Shown here: piece by piece, positions 52,396-63,971 of the stretch | Position numbering within the stretch: position 1 is the first letter of the stretch | Layout: every line of letters starts with the position of its first letter | NCBI GenBank assembly: GCA_040757085.1 | Contig: JBFLXJ010000023.1 | Coordinates: 1 to 64,000, forward strand | Origin: Bacillota bacterium | Lineage (GTDB): Bacteria; Bacillota; Sulfobacillia; JACIYH01 | Direction of reading: 5' to 3' | DNA length: 64,000 nt | Made by a program: the position numbers and the translations under genes | The notes under the pieces: generated by a model | Seen by the model: only the letters and a program-made list of their open reading frames with translations | Told to the model about the DNA's origin: nothing | Database searches by the model: none

Positions 52396-52401
52396 TATAA
52401 T
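52396..52401 (+). promoter_or_regulatory. -10 element upstream of speE
   Basis: A perfect TATAAT. Transcription would start near 52408, leaving only about 5 bp before the ATG at 52413. This favours the downstream TTG at 52431 as the real start (see speE). The -35 is weak. Confidence 0.55.
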
Positions 52402-52430
52402 GCACGGTGTAAATGGGGGTGAGACTGAAA

Positions 52431-53288
52431 TTGCGCTTCCGCTTTGAGGAGGAGCATGCTCCGGGGTTGTGGCTGGCATATCGCCTGGGATCGGTGCTTC
52501 GGCAGGAAAGGACGGCTTACCAGGAGCTTGCCGTGGTGGAAACCGAGGCCTTCGGACGCACCCTCATCCTGGACGGGGCAGTGCAGACTAGCGAGCGAGA
52601 CGAGTTTTTCTACCATGAAATGATCACCCACGTACCCATGTTCACGCACCCCTACCCCCGCCGGGTGCTTGTGGTGGGCGGGGGAGATGGGGGCGTGGTA
52701 CGGGAAGTGTTGAAGCATCCCACCGTGGAGAAAGTAGATCTGGTGGAAATCGACGCCCGGGTGCTGGATAGTGCCCGGGAATTCCTGCCTTTTCTGGCGG
52801 ACAGCCTGGAGGACCCGCGCGTGAACGTGGTGGTGGAGGACGGGGTGAAATTCGTGGCGGCGTGCGAGGCCGCTTACGACGTTGCCATCGTGGACTCCAC
52901 CGATCCCGTGGGGCCGGCGGTGGGGCTGTTCCGGCCCGAGTTTTACGCTTCCCTTGCCCGGGTGCTGGAGCCGGGCGGGATATTCACCTGCCAGGTGGAG
53001 TCACCCTTCTTCCGGCCCGACGTGCTGGTGAAGGCGCGCCAGGTGATCGGCCAGTACTTCCCCGTCACCCGCATATACTGGGGTCCGGTGCCTACCTATC
53101 CCGCCGGCTGGTGGGGATATGCGTCCGGGTCCCACGGACCCGACCCCGCCCGTCTGCCGGATGAGCACCGGCTGGACGGGATTGTGACCCGTTACTATAC
53201 ACGTGAGACGCACAGGGCTGCTTTTGCCCTGCCCCGCTACCTGCAGGAAATGCTCGCCCGCCAGGCTGCACCCTCCGGGGGCGGTTAG
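52431..53288 (+). CDS. speE: Spermidine synthase (polyamine aminopropyltransferase)
   Basis: A 285-aa enzyme transferring the aminopropyl group of decarboxylated SAM to putrescine. Family motifs are LILDGAVQTSERDEFFYHEM, then PYPRRVLVVGGGDGGVVREV (the SAM-binding glycine loop), VEKVDLVEIDARVLDSAREF and YDVAIVDSTDPVGPAVGLF with the catalytic Asp. The TTG at 52431 is chosen because GGGGGTGA lies 9 bp upstream and a TATAAT at 52396 would make the ATG at 52413 almost leaderless. It is followed by kamA and divergent from the PBP gene. A decarboxylase for dcSAM is not in the window. Confidence 0.93.
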   Translation: MRFRFEEEHAPGLWLAYRLGSVLRQERTAYQELAVVETEAFGRTLILDGAVQTSERDEFFYHEMITHVPMFTHPYPRRVLVVGGGDGGVVREVLKHPTVEKVDLVEIDARVLDSAREFLPFLADSLEDPRVNVVVEDGVKFVAACEAAYDVAIVDSTDPVGPAVGLFRPEFYASLARVLEPGGIFTCQVESPFFRPDVLVKARQVIGQYFPVTRIYWGPVPTYPAGWWGYASGSHGPDPARLPDEHRLDGIVTRYYTRETHRAAFALPRYLQEMLARQAAPSGGG

Positions 53289-53327
53289 CCAGGCACGGCC
53301 CGGGGCGCCTCCCAGGGAGGCCCCAAA

Positions 53328-54735
53328 ATGAGAAATTACCGGGAGATCCCGCTTTACCGGGACGTCACTCCCGAGCAGTGGAACGACTGGCGGTGGCAGT
53401 TGGCCCACCGCATTACCAGGGTGGATCAACTCAAGCAGGTCATCAACCTGATTCCCGAGGAGGAAGAGGGCATCCGGGCCAGCCTCCTGACCCTGCGCAT
53501 GGCAATCACCCCCTACTACGCCACCCTGATTGACCCCGACGATCCCACCTGCCCGGTCAGGCGGCAGGCGGTGCCCAGCAGCCGGGAACTGGAGCGGTCG
53601 CCGGGGGAGATGGACGACCCTCTTCACGAGGACCTGGACTCGCCGGTGCCCGGTCTCACCCACCGTTATCCGGACCGGGTATTGTTCCTGCTCACCGATC
53701 AGTGCTTCAACTACTGCCGGCACTGCACCCGCAAGCGCCTGGTGGGAGTGCGCGACAAGCCCGCTCCCCGCGAACGGGTCGAGAGGGCACTGGACTACAT
53801 CCGGGCCACTCCCCAGGTCAGCGATGTGCTGCTGTCGGGGGGCGATCCCCTCACCATGGCCGACGGGCGGCTGGAGTGGGTGCTGGGGGAACTGCGTCGC
53901 ATCCCCCACGTGGAGGTGATCCGGATCGGGACGCGGGCGCCAGTGGTGGTACCCATGCGCATCACCCCCCACCTGTGCCGGACGCTGGCCCGCTACCATC
54001 CCCTGTGGGTTAACACCCACTTCAACCACCCCCGGGAACTGACCCCGGCAGCCCGGCAGGCTGTGGGGATGCTGGTCGATCACGGCATCCCGGTGGGGAA
54101 CCAGACCGTGCTCCTGCGGGGGATCAACGACTGCCCGGTGGTGATGCGCGACCTCATGCGGGGGCTGGTGCGGGCCCGGGTGCGACCTTACTACATCTAC
54201 CAGTGCGACCTCACCTGGGGTCTGGGGCACTTCCGCACCAGTGTCCGCAAGGGTCTGGAGATCATGGAAATGCTCCGAGGTCACCTGTCCGGGTTCGCAG
54301 TGCCCACCTACGTGGTGGATGCGCCGGGCGGGGGTGGGAAAATCCCCCTCTCGCCCCAGTACCTGCTGGGCATGACGGAGGATCGCGTCATTCTGCGCAA
54401 TTTCGAAGGTGTCATCTGTGCCTACCGGGAGCCCTCTCCGTCACCCGATGCCACCCGCACCGCATGTCCGCTCTGCGGCGGGCGCTGCGGGCAACTGGGG
54501 GAAGGGTTGGGCAGGCTCATGTACGGGGGACAGGTGGCCATGGAGCCGGCCGAACTCGAGCGGGCCCGCCGCCGGCAATCATGGGCCCACCCGGGGGGGC
54601 CAGGCTCCCGGGCGGAGGCCACGCCGCCGGGATCGCAGGCGCTGGCTGAGTCAGCAGGCACGGGGCTGGCCGCCTTTGGAGTTGATCACGGGGAGGTTTT
54701 TGCTAAAATAGCGGAGGATGAGCGGAAGGGGAGAG

Positions 54736-54761
<26 letters not shown>
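53328..54761 (+). CDS. kamA: KamA-family radical SAM aminomutase
   Basis: A 477-aa lysine 2,3-aminomutase-like enzyme. The radical SAM motif C-x3-C-x2-C is in FNYCRHCTRKRLVG, preceded by RYPDRVLFLLTDQC with the first Cys. The PLP-binding lysine is in VVDAPGGGGKIPLSPQYLLG. A cysteine pair set near residue 380 (ACPLCGGRCG) is like the C-terminal zinc site of the family. The last 70 residues are an extra tail. The substrate may be L-lysine or glutamate. The ATG at 53328 has GGGAGGCC upstream. Its 3' end contains a promoter for rpoE and overlaps that gene by 26 bp. Confidence 0.93.
54682..54709 (+). promoter_or_regulatory. Internal promoter for rpoE (delta subunit)
   Basis: TTGATC (54682-54687), a 16-bp spacer, then TAAAAT (54704-54709). 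It lies inside the kamA 3' end, 27 bp before the rpoE ATG. Confidence 0.55.
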
Positions 54762-56875
<2,114 letters not shown>

Positions 56876-56895
56876 CCGCGAGGAGGTGAGAACGC

Positions 56896-57888
56896 ATGAG
56901 CCGGAAGAGCAAAGTGGTAGCAGTGGTACTGGCCCTGGTGGTGGTAGTTTCCATCGTGGCCGTGGCCCGCATCTCTGCCCCCGCGGGGCAGGCGCTGGCG
57001 GGACGGGGTGGGAAGGCCGTGGGTCTCATCTTCCTGGAGGGAGTCATCACCACGGGGTCATCCGGCAGCGGGCTGCTGGGTACCGTACTCGGCTCTGACT
57101 CGGTACTGGCCGAACTGCGCCGGGCCCGGGAAGATCCTGCCACCCGGGCGGTGGTCCTGCGCATTAACAGCCCGGGTGGCAGTGCCGCCGGATCCCAGGA
57201 GATCGCCCGGGAAGTTGCCCGCCTGCGGGAAGCGGGCAAGGTGGTGGTGGCCTCCATGGGCGACGTGGCTGCCTCGGGAGCGTACTGGGTTGCCTCGGCT
57301 GCCCAGCACATCGTGGCCAATCCCGGGACCATCACCGGTAGCATCGGGGTGATCCTCGAGGTTCAGAACCTGGAGGGGCTTTACGGTAAGCTGGGCATCA
57401 GGTACGAGACCATAAAGAGCGGCCCTCACAAGGACATGGGGTCTTCGAGCCGACCGCTGGATCCCCAGGAGCGCCAGATCCTGCAGGGCATGGTGGACGA
57501 TATTTTCCAGCAGTTCGTGGATGCGGTGGTTCAGGGGCGCGCAGGGAAGCTGACCCGCGACCAGGTGCTGGAACTCGCCGACGGCCGCATCTTCACCGGA
57601 CGGCAGGCGCTGGAGAAGGGGCTGGTGGATGAACTGGGCAACCTGCGCGATTCCATCCAGAAAGCGGCGGACCTGGCGGGAATAGGAGAGTCGTACGAGG
57701 TGAAGACGTACCGGGAGATTCATCCACTGCTTAAGTTGCTCGCAGACCTGGGGCTGTGGTTCGGCGGCTCGTTGCCGGGCGGGCTGCTGACGGGTGCATC
57801 GGATGCCGCCATCCCCGGGCTGCTCCAGCGGCTGGAGTGGGCCTGGTGGGCAGCCCGGCAGGTGCTGAGTCTCCCGGCCGGCCGCTAA
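56896..57888 (+). CDS. sppA: Signal peptide peptidase SppA
   Basis: A 330-aa membrane-bound serine peptidase that degrades left-over signal peptides and helps envelope stress resistance. One N-terminal helix (VVAVVLALVVVVSIVAVARI, residues 7-26) is followed by an ATP-dependent-Clp-like fold. Motifs are AVVLRINSPGGSAAGSQEIA, then GDVAASGAYWVASAAQHIVA with the catalytic Ser-Gly, and ANPGTITGSIGVILEVQNLE, then a catalytic Lys probably in IKSGPHKDMGSS. The length is that of the Bacillus enzyme. The ATG at 56896 has GAGGAGGTGAG upstream. It is 21 bp after pyrG. Confidence 0.94.
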   Translation: MSRKSKVVAVVLALVVVVSIVAVARISAPAGQALAGRGGKAVGLIFLEGVITTGSSGSGLLGTVLGSDSVLAELRRAREDPATRAVVLRINSPGGSAAGSQEIAREVARLREAGKVVVASMGDVAASGAYWVASAAQHIVANPGTITGSIGVILEVQNLEGLYGKLGIRYETIKSGPHKDMGSSSRPLDPQERQILQGMVDDIFQQFVDAVVQGRAGKLTRDQVLELADGRIFTGRQALEKGLVDELGNLRDSIQKAADLAGIGESYEVKTYREIHPLLKLLADLGLWFGGSLPGGLLTGASDAAIPGLLQRLEWAWWAARQVLSLPAGR

Positions 57889-57904
57889 TCGGGGAGGTGT
57901 AGAC

Positions 57905-58648
57905 TTGGAGGACCACAGGCGAGAAGGGTCTGTCACACCGCCGCAGCCGGACGCTACCCCGTCCGAGTCGCCGGGGCCCGCGCCCGAGGCTGGCGGCTCT
58001 GGTGCGCCCGCGCCGCCGCTGGGTGTGCTGGAGCTGATGTACGGGGCCCTCTTCAGCCCGGTTTCCACTTTCCGTCAGGTGGTGGCTCGTCCTCACCTGG
58101 GCCGGGCCGTTCTGGTGCTGGTGGTGGTGGCGGTGGTAGGTGCCACCGTGGGTGCCATCACGGGGAGCCGGGAAGCGGGCGCAGGCTTGGCCCAGGCGGG
58201 CATCCCCGTATCCGGGGTGTCCTTCGGTCCGCTAGCATTCCTCTTCGGCCTGGTGGGGCCGTTCTTGTTCTGGTACCTGCAGACGGCCGTGTTCTACCTG
58301 ACCGGAGTCCTCCTGGGAGGCAGGGGAGAGGTGGTGCCCCTGCTGGCCGCCCTGGCCGTCGCCGGCATGCCCCAGGTGTTTTCTGCGCCGGCGGCGTTGC
58401 TCAGTGCCGCGGTGCATCAGGGCCTGGGCATCTGGTTGTCTCTGGCCATCGGTATCTGGACCATCGTCCTGGACGTGCTGGCCGTCCGGGAAGGGCTGCA
58501 CTTCTCCACGGGGCGGGCCATCGCCACGCTGTGCGTGCCCCTGGCGGTTCTGGTAGTGCTGATCGTGGCAGGTGCCATCGCTTTTGTTGTCGCCCTCTTG
58601 CCCCTGTTTGAGCAATTCGTTCCCGGAACCATGCCACCTCTCCCCTGA
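57905..58648 (+). CDS. Yip1-domain-like membrane protein
   Basis: A 247-aa protein with a Pro/Ala-rich cytosolic N-terminus (about 40 residues) and five probable membrane helices, for example AVLVLVVVAVVGATVGAITG, FLFGLVGPFLFWYLQTAVFY and LWLSLAIGIWTIVLDVLAV-like segments. It fits the Yip1 domain family (LFSPVSTFRQVVARPHLGRA at the start of the domain). The role in bacteria is unknown. It starts at a TTG with GGGGAGGTG upstream, 16 bp after sppA, so it is likely in the same transcript. Confidence 0.8.
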   Translation: MEDHRREGSVTPPQPDATPSESPGPAPEAGGSGAPAPPLGVLELMYGALFSPVSTFRQVVARPHLGRAVLVLVVVAVVGATVGAITGSREAGAGLAQAGIPVSGVSFGPLAFLFGLVGPFLFWYLQTAVFYLTGVLLGGRGEVVPLLAALAVAGMPQVFSAPAALLSAAVHQGLGIWLSLAIGIWTIVLDVLAVREGLHFSTGRAIATLCVPLAVLVVLIVAGAIAFVVALLPLFEQFVPGTMPPLP

Positions 58649-58691
58649 CCTCGCTGGCGTTGCCGGCACACAACGGAGGTTCATAACGATC

Positions 58692-60101
58692 ATGTCCACG
58701 ACGCGAGCGGTACGCATCACCGATACCACCCTGCGCGATGGCCACCAGTCCCTGCTGGCCACGCGCCTGCGTCTGGAAGACATGCTCCCCATCATCGAGA
58801 AGATGGACCGGGTGGGTTTTCACTCCTTCGAGGTGTGGGGGGGAGCGACCTTCGACTCCTGCCTGAGGTTCCTGGGTGAGGATCCCTGGGAGCGCCTGCG
58901 CGCCTTGCGGCGGGCCTTCAAGAACTCCCGCCTGCAGATGTTGCTGCGAGGGCAGAACCTGGTGGGCTACCGCCACTACCCCGACGACGTGGTGGAGGCG
59001 TTCGTGCGCAGGGCGGTGTCCAACGGTCTGGACATCGTGCGGATCTTCGATGCCCTGAACGACACCCGCAACATGAGGAAGGCCATCGAGGTGACAAAGG
59101 AAGCGGGGGCGCACGTGCAGGCCACCGTGGTCTATACCACCAGCCCCATCCACACGGTAGACCACTTCGTGGAGGTGGCGCGGGAACTGGCGGGCATGGG
59201 CGCCGATTCCATCTGCCTGAAGGACATGGCCGGCATCCTCGACCCTTACACTGCCTTCACCCTGGTCAGCCGCTTGAAGGCGGAGGTGGGCCTGCCCGTC
59301 CAGGTGCACACCCACTATACCAGCGGGATGGCCTCCATGGCCCTGCTCAAGGCGGTGGAGGCCGGAGCCGACGTGATCGACACTGCCATCTCGTCCCTGG
59401 CCCTGGGGACGTCCCAGCCTGCCTGCGAGACCATGGTGGCCGCCCTGAAGGGTACGCCGTACGACACCGGGCTTGACCTGGGGCTTCTTAGCGAGATTGC
59501 GGAATACTTCCGGGAGGTGCGCAAGAAGTACGCCGAGTTCGACGTGGCGCCTCCGGGGGTTGATACCAACGTGCTGCGTTACCAGATCCCGGGCGGCATG
59601 ATATCCAACTTCATCTCCCAGCTCTCTCAGCAGAAGGCCCTCCACCGGCTGGGTGAGGTTCTGGACGAAGTCCCGCGCGTAAGGGAGGACCTGGGGTACC
59701 CGCCCCTGGTGACGCCGTCCAGCCAGATCGTGGGTGCCCAGGCGGTACTCAACGTCCTGGCCGGGGAGCGCTACAAGATGGTGACAAACGAAGTGCGGGC
59801 CTACCTGCGCGGCCTCTACGGACGGCCGCCCGGACCTGTGAACGAAGAGGTAAGGCGTAAGATAATAGGGGACGAGCGGGTGGTGGAGGGACGTCCCGCC
59901 GACGAGCTGGAGCCGGGTCTCCCGGAGGCGCGCAAGCTGGCCGCCCCCTACATGGAGCAGGAAGAGGACGTGATCTCGGTGGCCCTGTTCCCGCAGGTGG
60001 CGGTGAAGTTTCTGCAGGAACGCCTGGCCCGCCGCACCGGGGTGGACTACTCCCTGGTGGAGGAAGCGCACAAGAATGGCCCTCCCCACTACCCCGCCTG
60101 A
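58692..60101 (+). CDS. Pyruvate carboxylase subunit B / oxaloacetate decarboxylase alpha type
   Basis: A 469-aa carboxyltransferase-domain protein. The HMGL-like barrel begins RITDTTLRDGHQSLLATRLR with the metal-site Asp, then GVDSFE-like VGFHSFEVWGGATFDSCLRF, LLRGQNLVGYRHYPDDVVEA, SICLKDMAGILDPYTAFTLV and VHTHYTSGMASMALLKAVEA with the His-x-His metal ligands. The C-terminal conserved domain of PycB/OadA follows. It stops before any biotin-binding lysine (no A-M-K-M motif), so a separate carrier protein must exist elsewhere. It may form oxaloacetate from pyruvate or decarboxylate it. The ATG at 58692 has GGAGGTT 12 bp upstream. Confidence 0.93.
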   Translation: MSTTRAVRITDTTLRDGHQSLLATRLRLEDMLPIIEKMDRVGFHSFEVWGGATFDSCLRFLGEDPWERLRALRRAFKNSRLQMLLRGQNLVGYRHYPDDVVEAFVRRAVSNGLDIVRIFDALNDTRNMRKAIEVTKEAGAHVQATVVYTTSPIHTVDHFVEVARELAGMGADSICLKDMAGILDPYTAFTLVSRLKAEVGLPVQVHTHYTSGMASMALLKAVEAGADVIDTAISSLALGTSQPACETMVAALKGTPYDTGLDLGLLSEIAEYFREVRKKYAEFDVAPPGVDTNVLRYQIPGGMISNFISQLSQQKALHRLGEVLDEVPRVREDLGYPPLVTPSSQIVGAQAVLNVLAGERYKMVTNEVRAYLRGLYGRPPGPVNEEVRRKIIGDERVVEGRPADELEPGLPEARKLAAPYMEQEEDVISVALFPQVAVKFLQERLARRTGVDYSLVEEAHKNGPPHYPA

Positions 60102-60118
60102 GGAGCGCGCATTTCCCC

Positions 60119-61450
60119 GTGGTGCGCGACGATCTGTTGACGCGGATACCGGGTGAGGTGATGACGGTGGCCCGCCGGGTCAAGGAGGCGGGCCACGCCG
60201 TGTACGTGGTGGGGGGTGCCCTGCGCGACCTCCTGTTGGGGCAGCAACCCGCCGACTGGGATCTGGCCACCTCAGCCCGCCCAGAGGAGATGTACGCCGT
60301 CTTTGCGGGATGGCGTCTCATCGACGTAGGCGCCCGCCACGGTACCCTCGCCGTCATCCCGGCCGGCGCCTGCGGGGTGGTGCAGGTGACCACGTTCCGG
60401 GTCGAGGGGCCCTACGGGGACCACCGGCGTCCCGACTACGTGCGTTTCGTATCCAGCCTGTACGAGGACCTGTCCCGCCGCGATTTCACCGTCAATGCGC
60501 TGGCCCTCGACCCCTTCACCGGGGAACTCCACGATCCCTGGGAGGGGCAGCAGGACATCGAGCGGGGGCTGGTGCGAGCGGTGGGCGATGCGGAAACCCG
60601 GTTCCGCGAGGACGCCCTGCGCCCCCTGCGTGCCTTTCGCCTGGTGGCCGGACACGGGTGGGAAATCGAGCCCGCGACCTCGGAGGCCATCGCCCGGTGC
60701 GCGTCCCTGGTGGAAAAGGTGGCCCCCGAAAGGGTCCGCGTGGAACTGGAGCGCATCCTGCAGGGGCCTCGGGCGGGCAAGGCGCTGCGCCTGATGGGGG
60801 AGCACGGCTTGCTGGCGTACCTGTTTCCGGGCGCCGGATTCTCTCGGGTCTCCTGGGACGCCCTTGATCGCCTGCCCCCCCGGGTGGACCTGCGCCTGGC
60901 TGCCCTGCTGCAGATGGCGGACCTCCGTGTGGCGGGCCCGCCTCACACGGTGGAACTCACGCCGGCGGGGGGGAGACCGGCAATCCCCGCGCAGGCGCAG
61001 GCGCCGCTTGAAGCCCGGGTGGAGGCAATGGTGGCGAGGTGGCGTTTCCCTTCCCGGGTGGTGGAGGCCGTGGTCGCCCTGGTCATCCACCAGGCCGATG
61101 AAGCCCTGCTGGAGGCAACCCCGGTACGGCTACGCAGGTGGATCGCGGAGGTGGGCCGTGATCGCGCCTCTGACGTGGCCCGGATCGCGCAGGTTCGTTG
61201 GCCCGGGCGGGGCGATGCCCTGGCACGGCGGGTCAGAGCAGAACTGGAAGGCAGATTGCCTACCACGGTGGAGGAGCTACCGGTGTCGGGCCGGGACGTG
61301 ATGGAGTTACTTAATCTACCTCCCGGGCCGCGGGTGGGCCAGGTCTTGCGGGAACTCCTGGAGATGGTCTGGGACGACCCGTGCCTGAACGACCGTGAGA
61401 CCCTCTGCCGTCTCTTGCGCCGCCGCTGGGGGCCTGATGCCCGGGCTTGA
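60119..61450 (+). CDS. cca: CCA tRNA nucleotidyltransferase
   Basis: A 443-aa class II nucleotidyltransferase that adds or repairs CCA at tRNA 3' ends. The N-terminal domain has VYVVGGALRDLLLGQQPADW with the G-G-x-x-R-D motif and the catalytic D-x-D in DWDLATSARPEEM. Then come RRDFTVNALALDPFTGELHD and RFREDALRPLRAFRLVAGHG, the nucleotide-selecting motifs. The C-terminal 200 residues are helical, longer than in short Cca enzymes, so a poly(A) polymerase-like activity is not excluded. It starts at a GTG (60119, or 60122). It lies 17 bp after the carboxyltransferase gene. Confidence 0.94.
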   Translation: MVRDDLLTRIPGEVMTVARRVKEAGHAVYVVGGALRDLLLGQQPADWDLATSARPEEMYAVFAGWRLIDVGARHGTLAVIPAGACGVVQVTTFRVEGPYGDHRRPDYVRFVSSLYEDLSRRDFTVNALALDPFTGELHDPWEGQQDIERGLVRAVGDAETRFREDALRPLRAFRLVAGHGWEIEPATSEAIARCASLVEKVAPERVRVELERILQGPRAGKALRLMGEHGLLAYLFPGAGFSRVSWDALDRLPPRVDLRLAALLQMADLRVAGPPHTVELTPAGGRPAIPAQAQAPLEARVEAMVARWRFPSRVVEAVVALVIHQADEALLEATPVRLRRWIAEVGRDRASDVARIAQVRWPGRGDALARRVRAELEGRLPTTVEELPVSGRDVMELLNLPPGPRVGQVLRELLEMVWDDPCLNDRETLCRLLRRRWGPDARA

Positions 61451-61526
61451 TGGCGTCACAGGGGCGCGGGGCGGCTGAATGCCAGTCCCCGAATGACCCC
61501 ACCCAAAGCAGCAGTCTACCAGTAGC

Positions 61527-62486
61527 TCAGCGTCTTGTTCTTCCCGGTGGTGAGCCGGTGGGGTCGCCCGGGGGCGAAGGTTCCACGTGGATAACCACGT
61601 CGGTGCGGGGGAAGCGACCCTCTATTTCCCTTTCGATGGCATCGCACAGGGCGTGGGCTTCCGCGACGGTGTGGTCCCCGTGCACCACCAGGTGGAGGTC
61701 GATGTGCCGCTGCGGCCCAGCCCGGCGGGAGCGCATGCGGTGGAAATCGACGAAATCCGCGCGGTGTCGGGAGATGATGTCCTCGATGGCCTGCCGTTCC
61801 TCAGGGGGCAGGGAGGTATCCAGCAGGGGTGAGAAGGCCTCGCGGGTGAGGTCCCAGGCGGCATGGATGATGAGCACGGCCACAACCAGCGCGGCCACGG
61901 GGTCGACGATGTGGTATCCGGTCACCGCCATGATCACCAACCCCACGAACACGCCGGCCGACGTCCACACGTCCGTGGACAGGTGCAGGGCATCGGCCCG
62001 GAGCGCAACCGAATCCGCCTGCCTGGCCACGCGAAAGAGGTAGCGGGAGACCAGGAGGTTCACCACGGCGGCCAGCCCCATGACCAGCAGGCCGATCCCC
62101 AGGGATTCCACCCGCACGCCCCGGATCAGCTTCCGCGCCGCTTCTGCGATGATCCAGATGGCGGCAGCGAAGATTAGCAACGCTTCAACCGTGCCCGCTA
62201 TGTTCTCCACCTTGCCGTGGCCGAAGGGGTGGTGTTCGTCGGCCGGGCGGCGGGACTGCCGGACGGAATAGAAGGCGATCCCGGCGGCCACGAGGTCCAG
62301 GGCGGAGTGGATGGCTTCCGACAGCACGCTCACGGACCCCATGAGCAGCCCTGCTGCCAGCTTCAGGGCCACCAGGGCAGAGTTGGAGATCACCGAAAGG
62401 CGTGCTGCCCGTACGGCAAGGTCGGCGGCCCTGGGCATCTGGCCCGGCTGTGGCCGGGGCCGTTGTTCCGCGGCATCGCTTGCCAT
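61527..62486 (-). CDS. Cation diffusion facilitator (CDF) transporter
   Basis: A 319-aa metal exporter with about six membrane helices. The CDF zinc/iron/manganese site is visible in HSALDLVAAGIAFYSVRQSR (helix 2), then DEHHPFGHGKVENIAGTVEA, and VALRADALHLSTDVWTSAGV (helix 5 H-x-x-x-D). The C-terminal cytosolic metallochaperone-like domain has DVVIHVEPSPPGDPTGS at the end. The metal cannot be told from sequence. The ATG at 62486 has GGAGGAGAGCACG upstream. A terminator for the upstream phzF-like gene lies before it, so it has its own promoter. Confidence 0.94.
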   Translation of the reverse strand: MASDAAEQRPRPQPGQMPRAADLAVRAARLSVISNSALVALKLAAGLLMGSVSVLSEAIHSALDLVAAGIAFYSVRQSRRPADEHHPFGHGKVENIAGTVEALLIFAAAIWIIAEAARKLIRGVRVESLGIGLLVMGLAAVVNLLVSRYLFRVARQADSVALRADALHLSTDVWTSAGVFVGLVIMAVTGYHIVDPVAALVVAVLIIHAAWDLTREAFSPLLDTSLPPEERQAIEDIISRHRADFVDFHRMRSRRAGPQRHIDLHLVVHGDHTVAEAHALCDAIEREIEGRFPRTDVVIHVEPSPPGDPTGSPPGRTRR

Positions 62487-62510
62487 CGTGCTCTCCTCCG
62501 CACAAATAAA

Positions 62511-62537
62511 GGGACTTCATCTTTCCAGTGAAGTCCC
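62511..62537 (-). terminator. Intrinsic terminator of the PhzF-family gene
   Basis: On the minus strand GGGACTTCA pairs with TGAAGTCCC around a 9-base loop, followed by TTTATTTG. It lies between the phzF-like gene (end 62698) and the CDF start (62486). Confidence 0.8.
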
Positions 62538-62697
62538 ACGGGGTATCCCGCTGCCCGGGCGGGCCCGGCAGCCGCCCGCCACGTGGATCCTGTGCACCGT
62601 CATCCGCGGGGTGCGCTGCCTGACCGTCCGTTCTTCGGTTGCCCGTATTCTACCATATGTGCACGCCCACCTCAACGGGACTGCCCCGCACGCACGT

Positions 62698-63666
62698 TCA
62701 GAGCAGGATCCTTCCCTCCAGGACCAGGCGGGCGGCGCCACCGACCCACACGCGGGGCGGTCCTTCCGGGAACGCTTCCAGGCGCACGTGTATCAGGCTG
62801 GGCCGTGCCATGATGTGACCCTGCTCGCAGCGCAGACGGGCTACCCCATCGTAGAACGGGATGAGCCCGCGCAACGCCAGGTATCCGCCCAGGGCCCCGC
62901 TGGCGGTGCCGGTGGCGGCCTCTTCGTCTATCCCTACCGCCGGGGCGAAATCGCGGCAGTGCACCGCCACCTGGCCGCCGTTGCCGGTATCGATGGCATC
63001 GAAGGTGAAGCAGTGGACGCTGATCACCTCCAGCCTGCGGCACAGCCTGGCCAGGCGAGGGAAATCCGGCTCCAGCGCCCACAGCGTCTTGCGGTCGGGC
63101 AGGGGGACGATCAAGTCCCAAAGGCCAGTAGAGACGATCTCGGGAGTGGTGCGCGGTTCTCCGCTCAGCACTCCGGGATCCACCCCCAGGCACGCCGCCA
63201 ACTCGCTCAACGCCTCACTGCCCGGTTCCCCGCGGGATACCGGGGGTAGCTGCGCCATCATCACCTGGACCGGCTGGCCGTCCTCGTCGAACATCACCTG
63301 CACGGGTAGCACACCTGCCCGCGTGCGCTGGTGGCAAATTACGCTGGTTCCCCCCGACCCGCTGGCCGGCCCGCGCTCGCCGGGGCGACCGGGCAGGCGG
63401 TTGCGCGCGGCCAGGGCGAAGAACGTGGCGATGGTGGCGTGGCCGCACAGGTCCAGCTCGGTGGTGGGGGTGAAAAACCGCACCTCCACGTCGCTCCGGT
63501 CGGCGTTCCCCGGGAATACAAAGGCGGTTTCCGAGAGGTTCATCTCGCGGGCGATCTTCTGCATGAGGTCGTCGTGCAACCCGCGCGCATCCGGTACCAC
63601 TGCCGCCGGGTTGCCACCGAAGGGCACGGAAGTAAAGGCGTCTACCTGCCAGACCTCGATCTCCAT
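62698..63666 (-). CDS. PhzF-family epimerase/isomerase
   Basis: A 322-aa protein of the PhzF/DAP-epimerase fold. Signature blocks are QVDAFTSVPFGGNPAAVVPD, then MNLSETAFVFPG with the catalytic Glu, FFTPTTELDLCGHATIATFF and the second half IDTGNGGQVAVHCRDFAPAV followed by EEAATGTASGALGGYLALRG. Family members isomerise small acids, as in phenazine synthesis, but most bacterial copies have no known substrate, and no phenazine genes are nearby. The length is slightly above the usual 260-300. It starts at an ATG with a weak upstream site (GGAACGGTGAAGCC). Confidence 0.92.
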   Translation of the reverse strand: MEIEVWQVDAFTSVPFGGNPAAVVPDARGLHDDLMQKIAREMNLSETAFVFPGNADRSDVEVRFFTPTTELDLCGHATIATFFALAARNRLPGRPGERGPASGSGGTSVICHQRTRAGVLPVQVMFDEDGQPVQVMMAQLPPVSRGEPGSEALSELAACLGVDPGVLSGEPRTTPEIVSTGLWDLIVPLPDRKTLWALEPDFPRLARLCRRLEVISVHCFTFDAIDTGNGGQVAVHCRDFAPAVGIDEEAATGTASGALGGYLALRGLIPFYDGVARLRCEQGHIMARPSLIHVRLEAFPEGPPRVWVGGAARLVLEGRILL

Positions 63667-63971
63667 GGCTTCACCGTTCCTTTGGTCGCAGGCGTGGCTC
63701 GCTGTTGCCCGCCCGGGTAAACATACGTTTCACCGGGCACATCTTAACATGCCCAACACCGGGCCCGCAACCAATGCCGGCTGCCGGGAGTTCGTCAGGA
63801 ACCGCCGGATCTGGGTGTCCAGGGAGGCGGTGGGGTTCCGCCCTCCTCAAGGAGCAGGGGCGGGATTCGATATAAGTAGTAGGCGGGCGGCCCCGGCATG
63901 GGGCTTTTGACTTGGATCAGGGTTGGGGGATGCCCGGTGGTCGGAGGTCGAAGTCGACGGGAGGTTGGGCC

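Noticed and set aside
62698-63666. Phenazine biosynthesis pathway
   Set aside because: Only a PhzF-like gene is present; most bacterial members of this family are not linked to phenazines.
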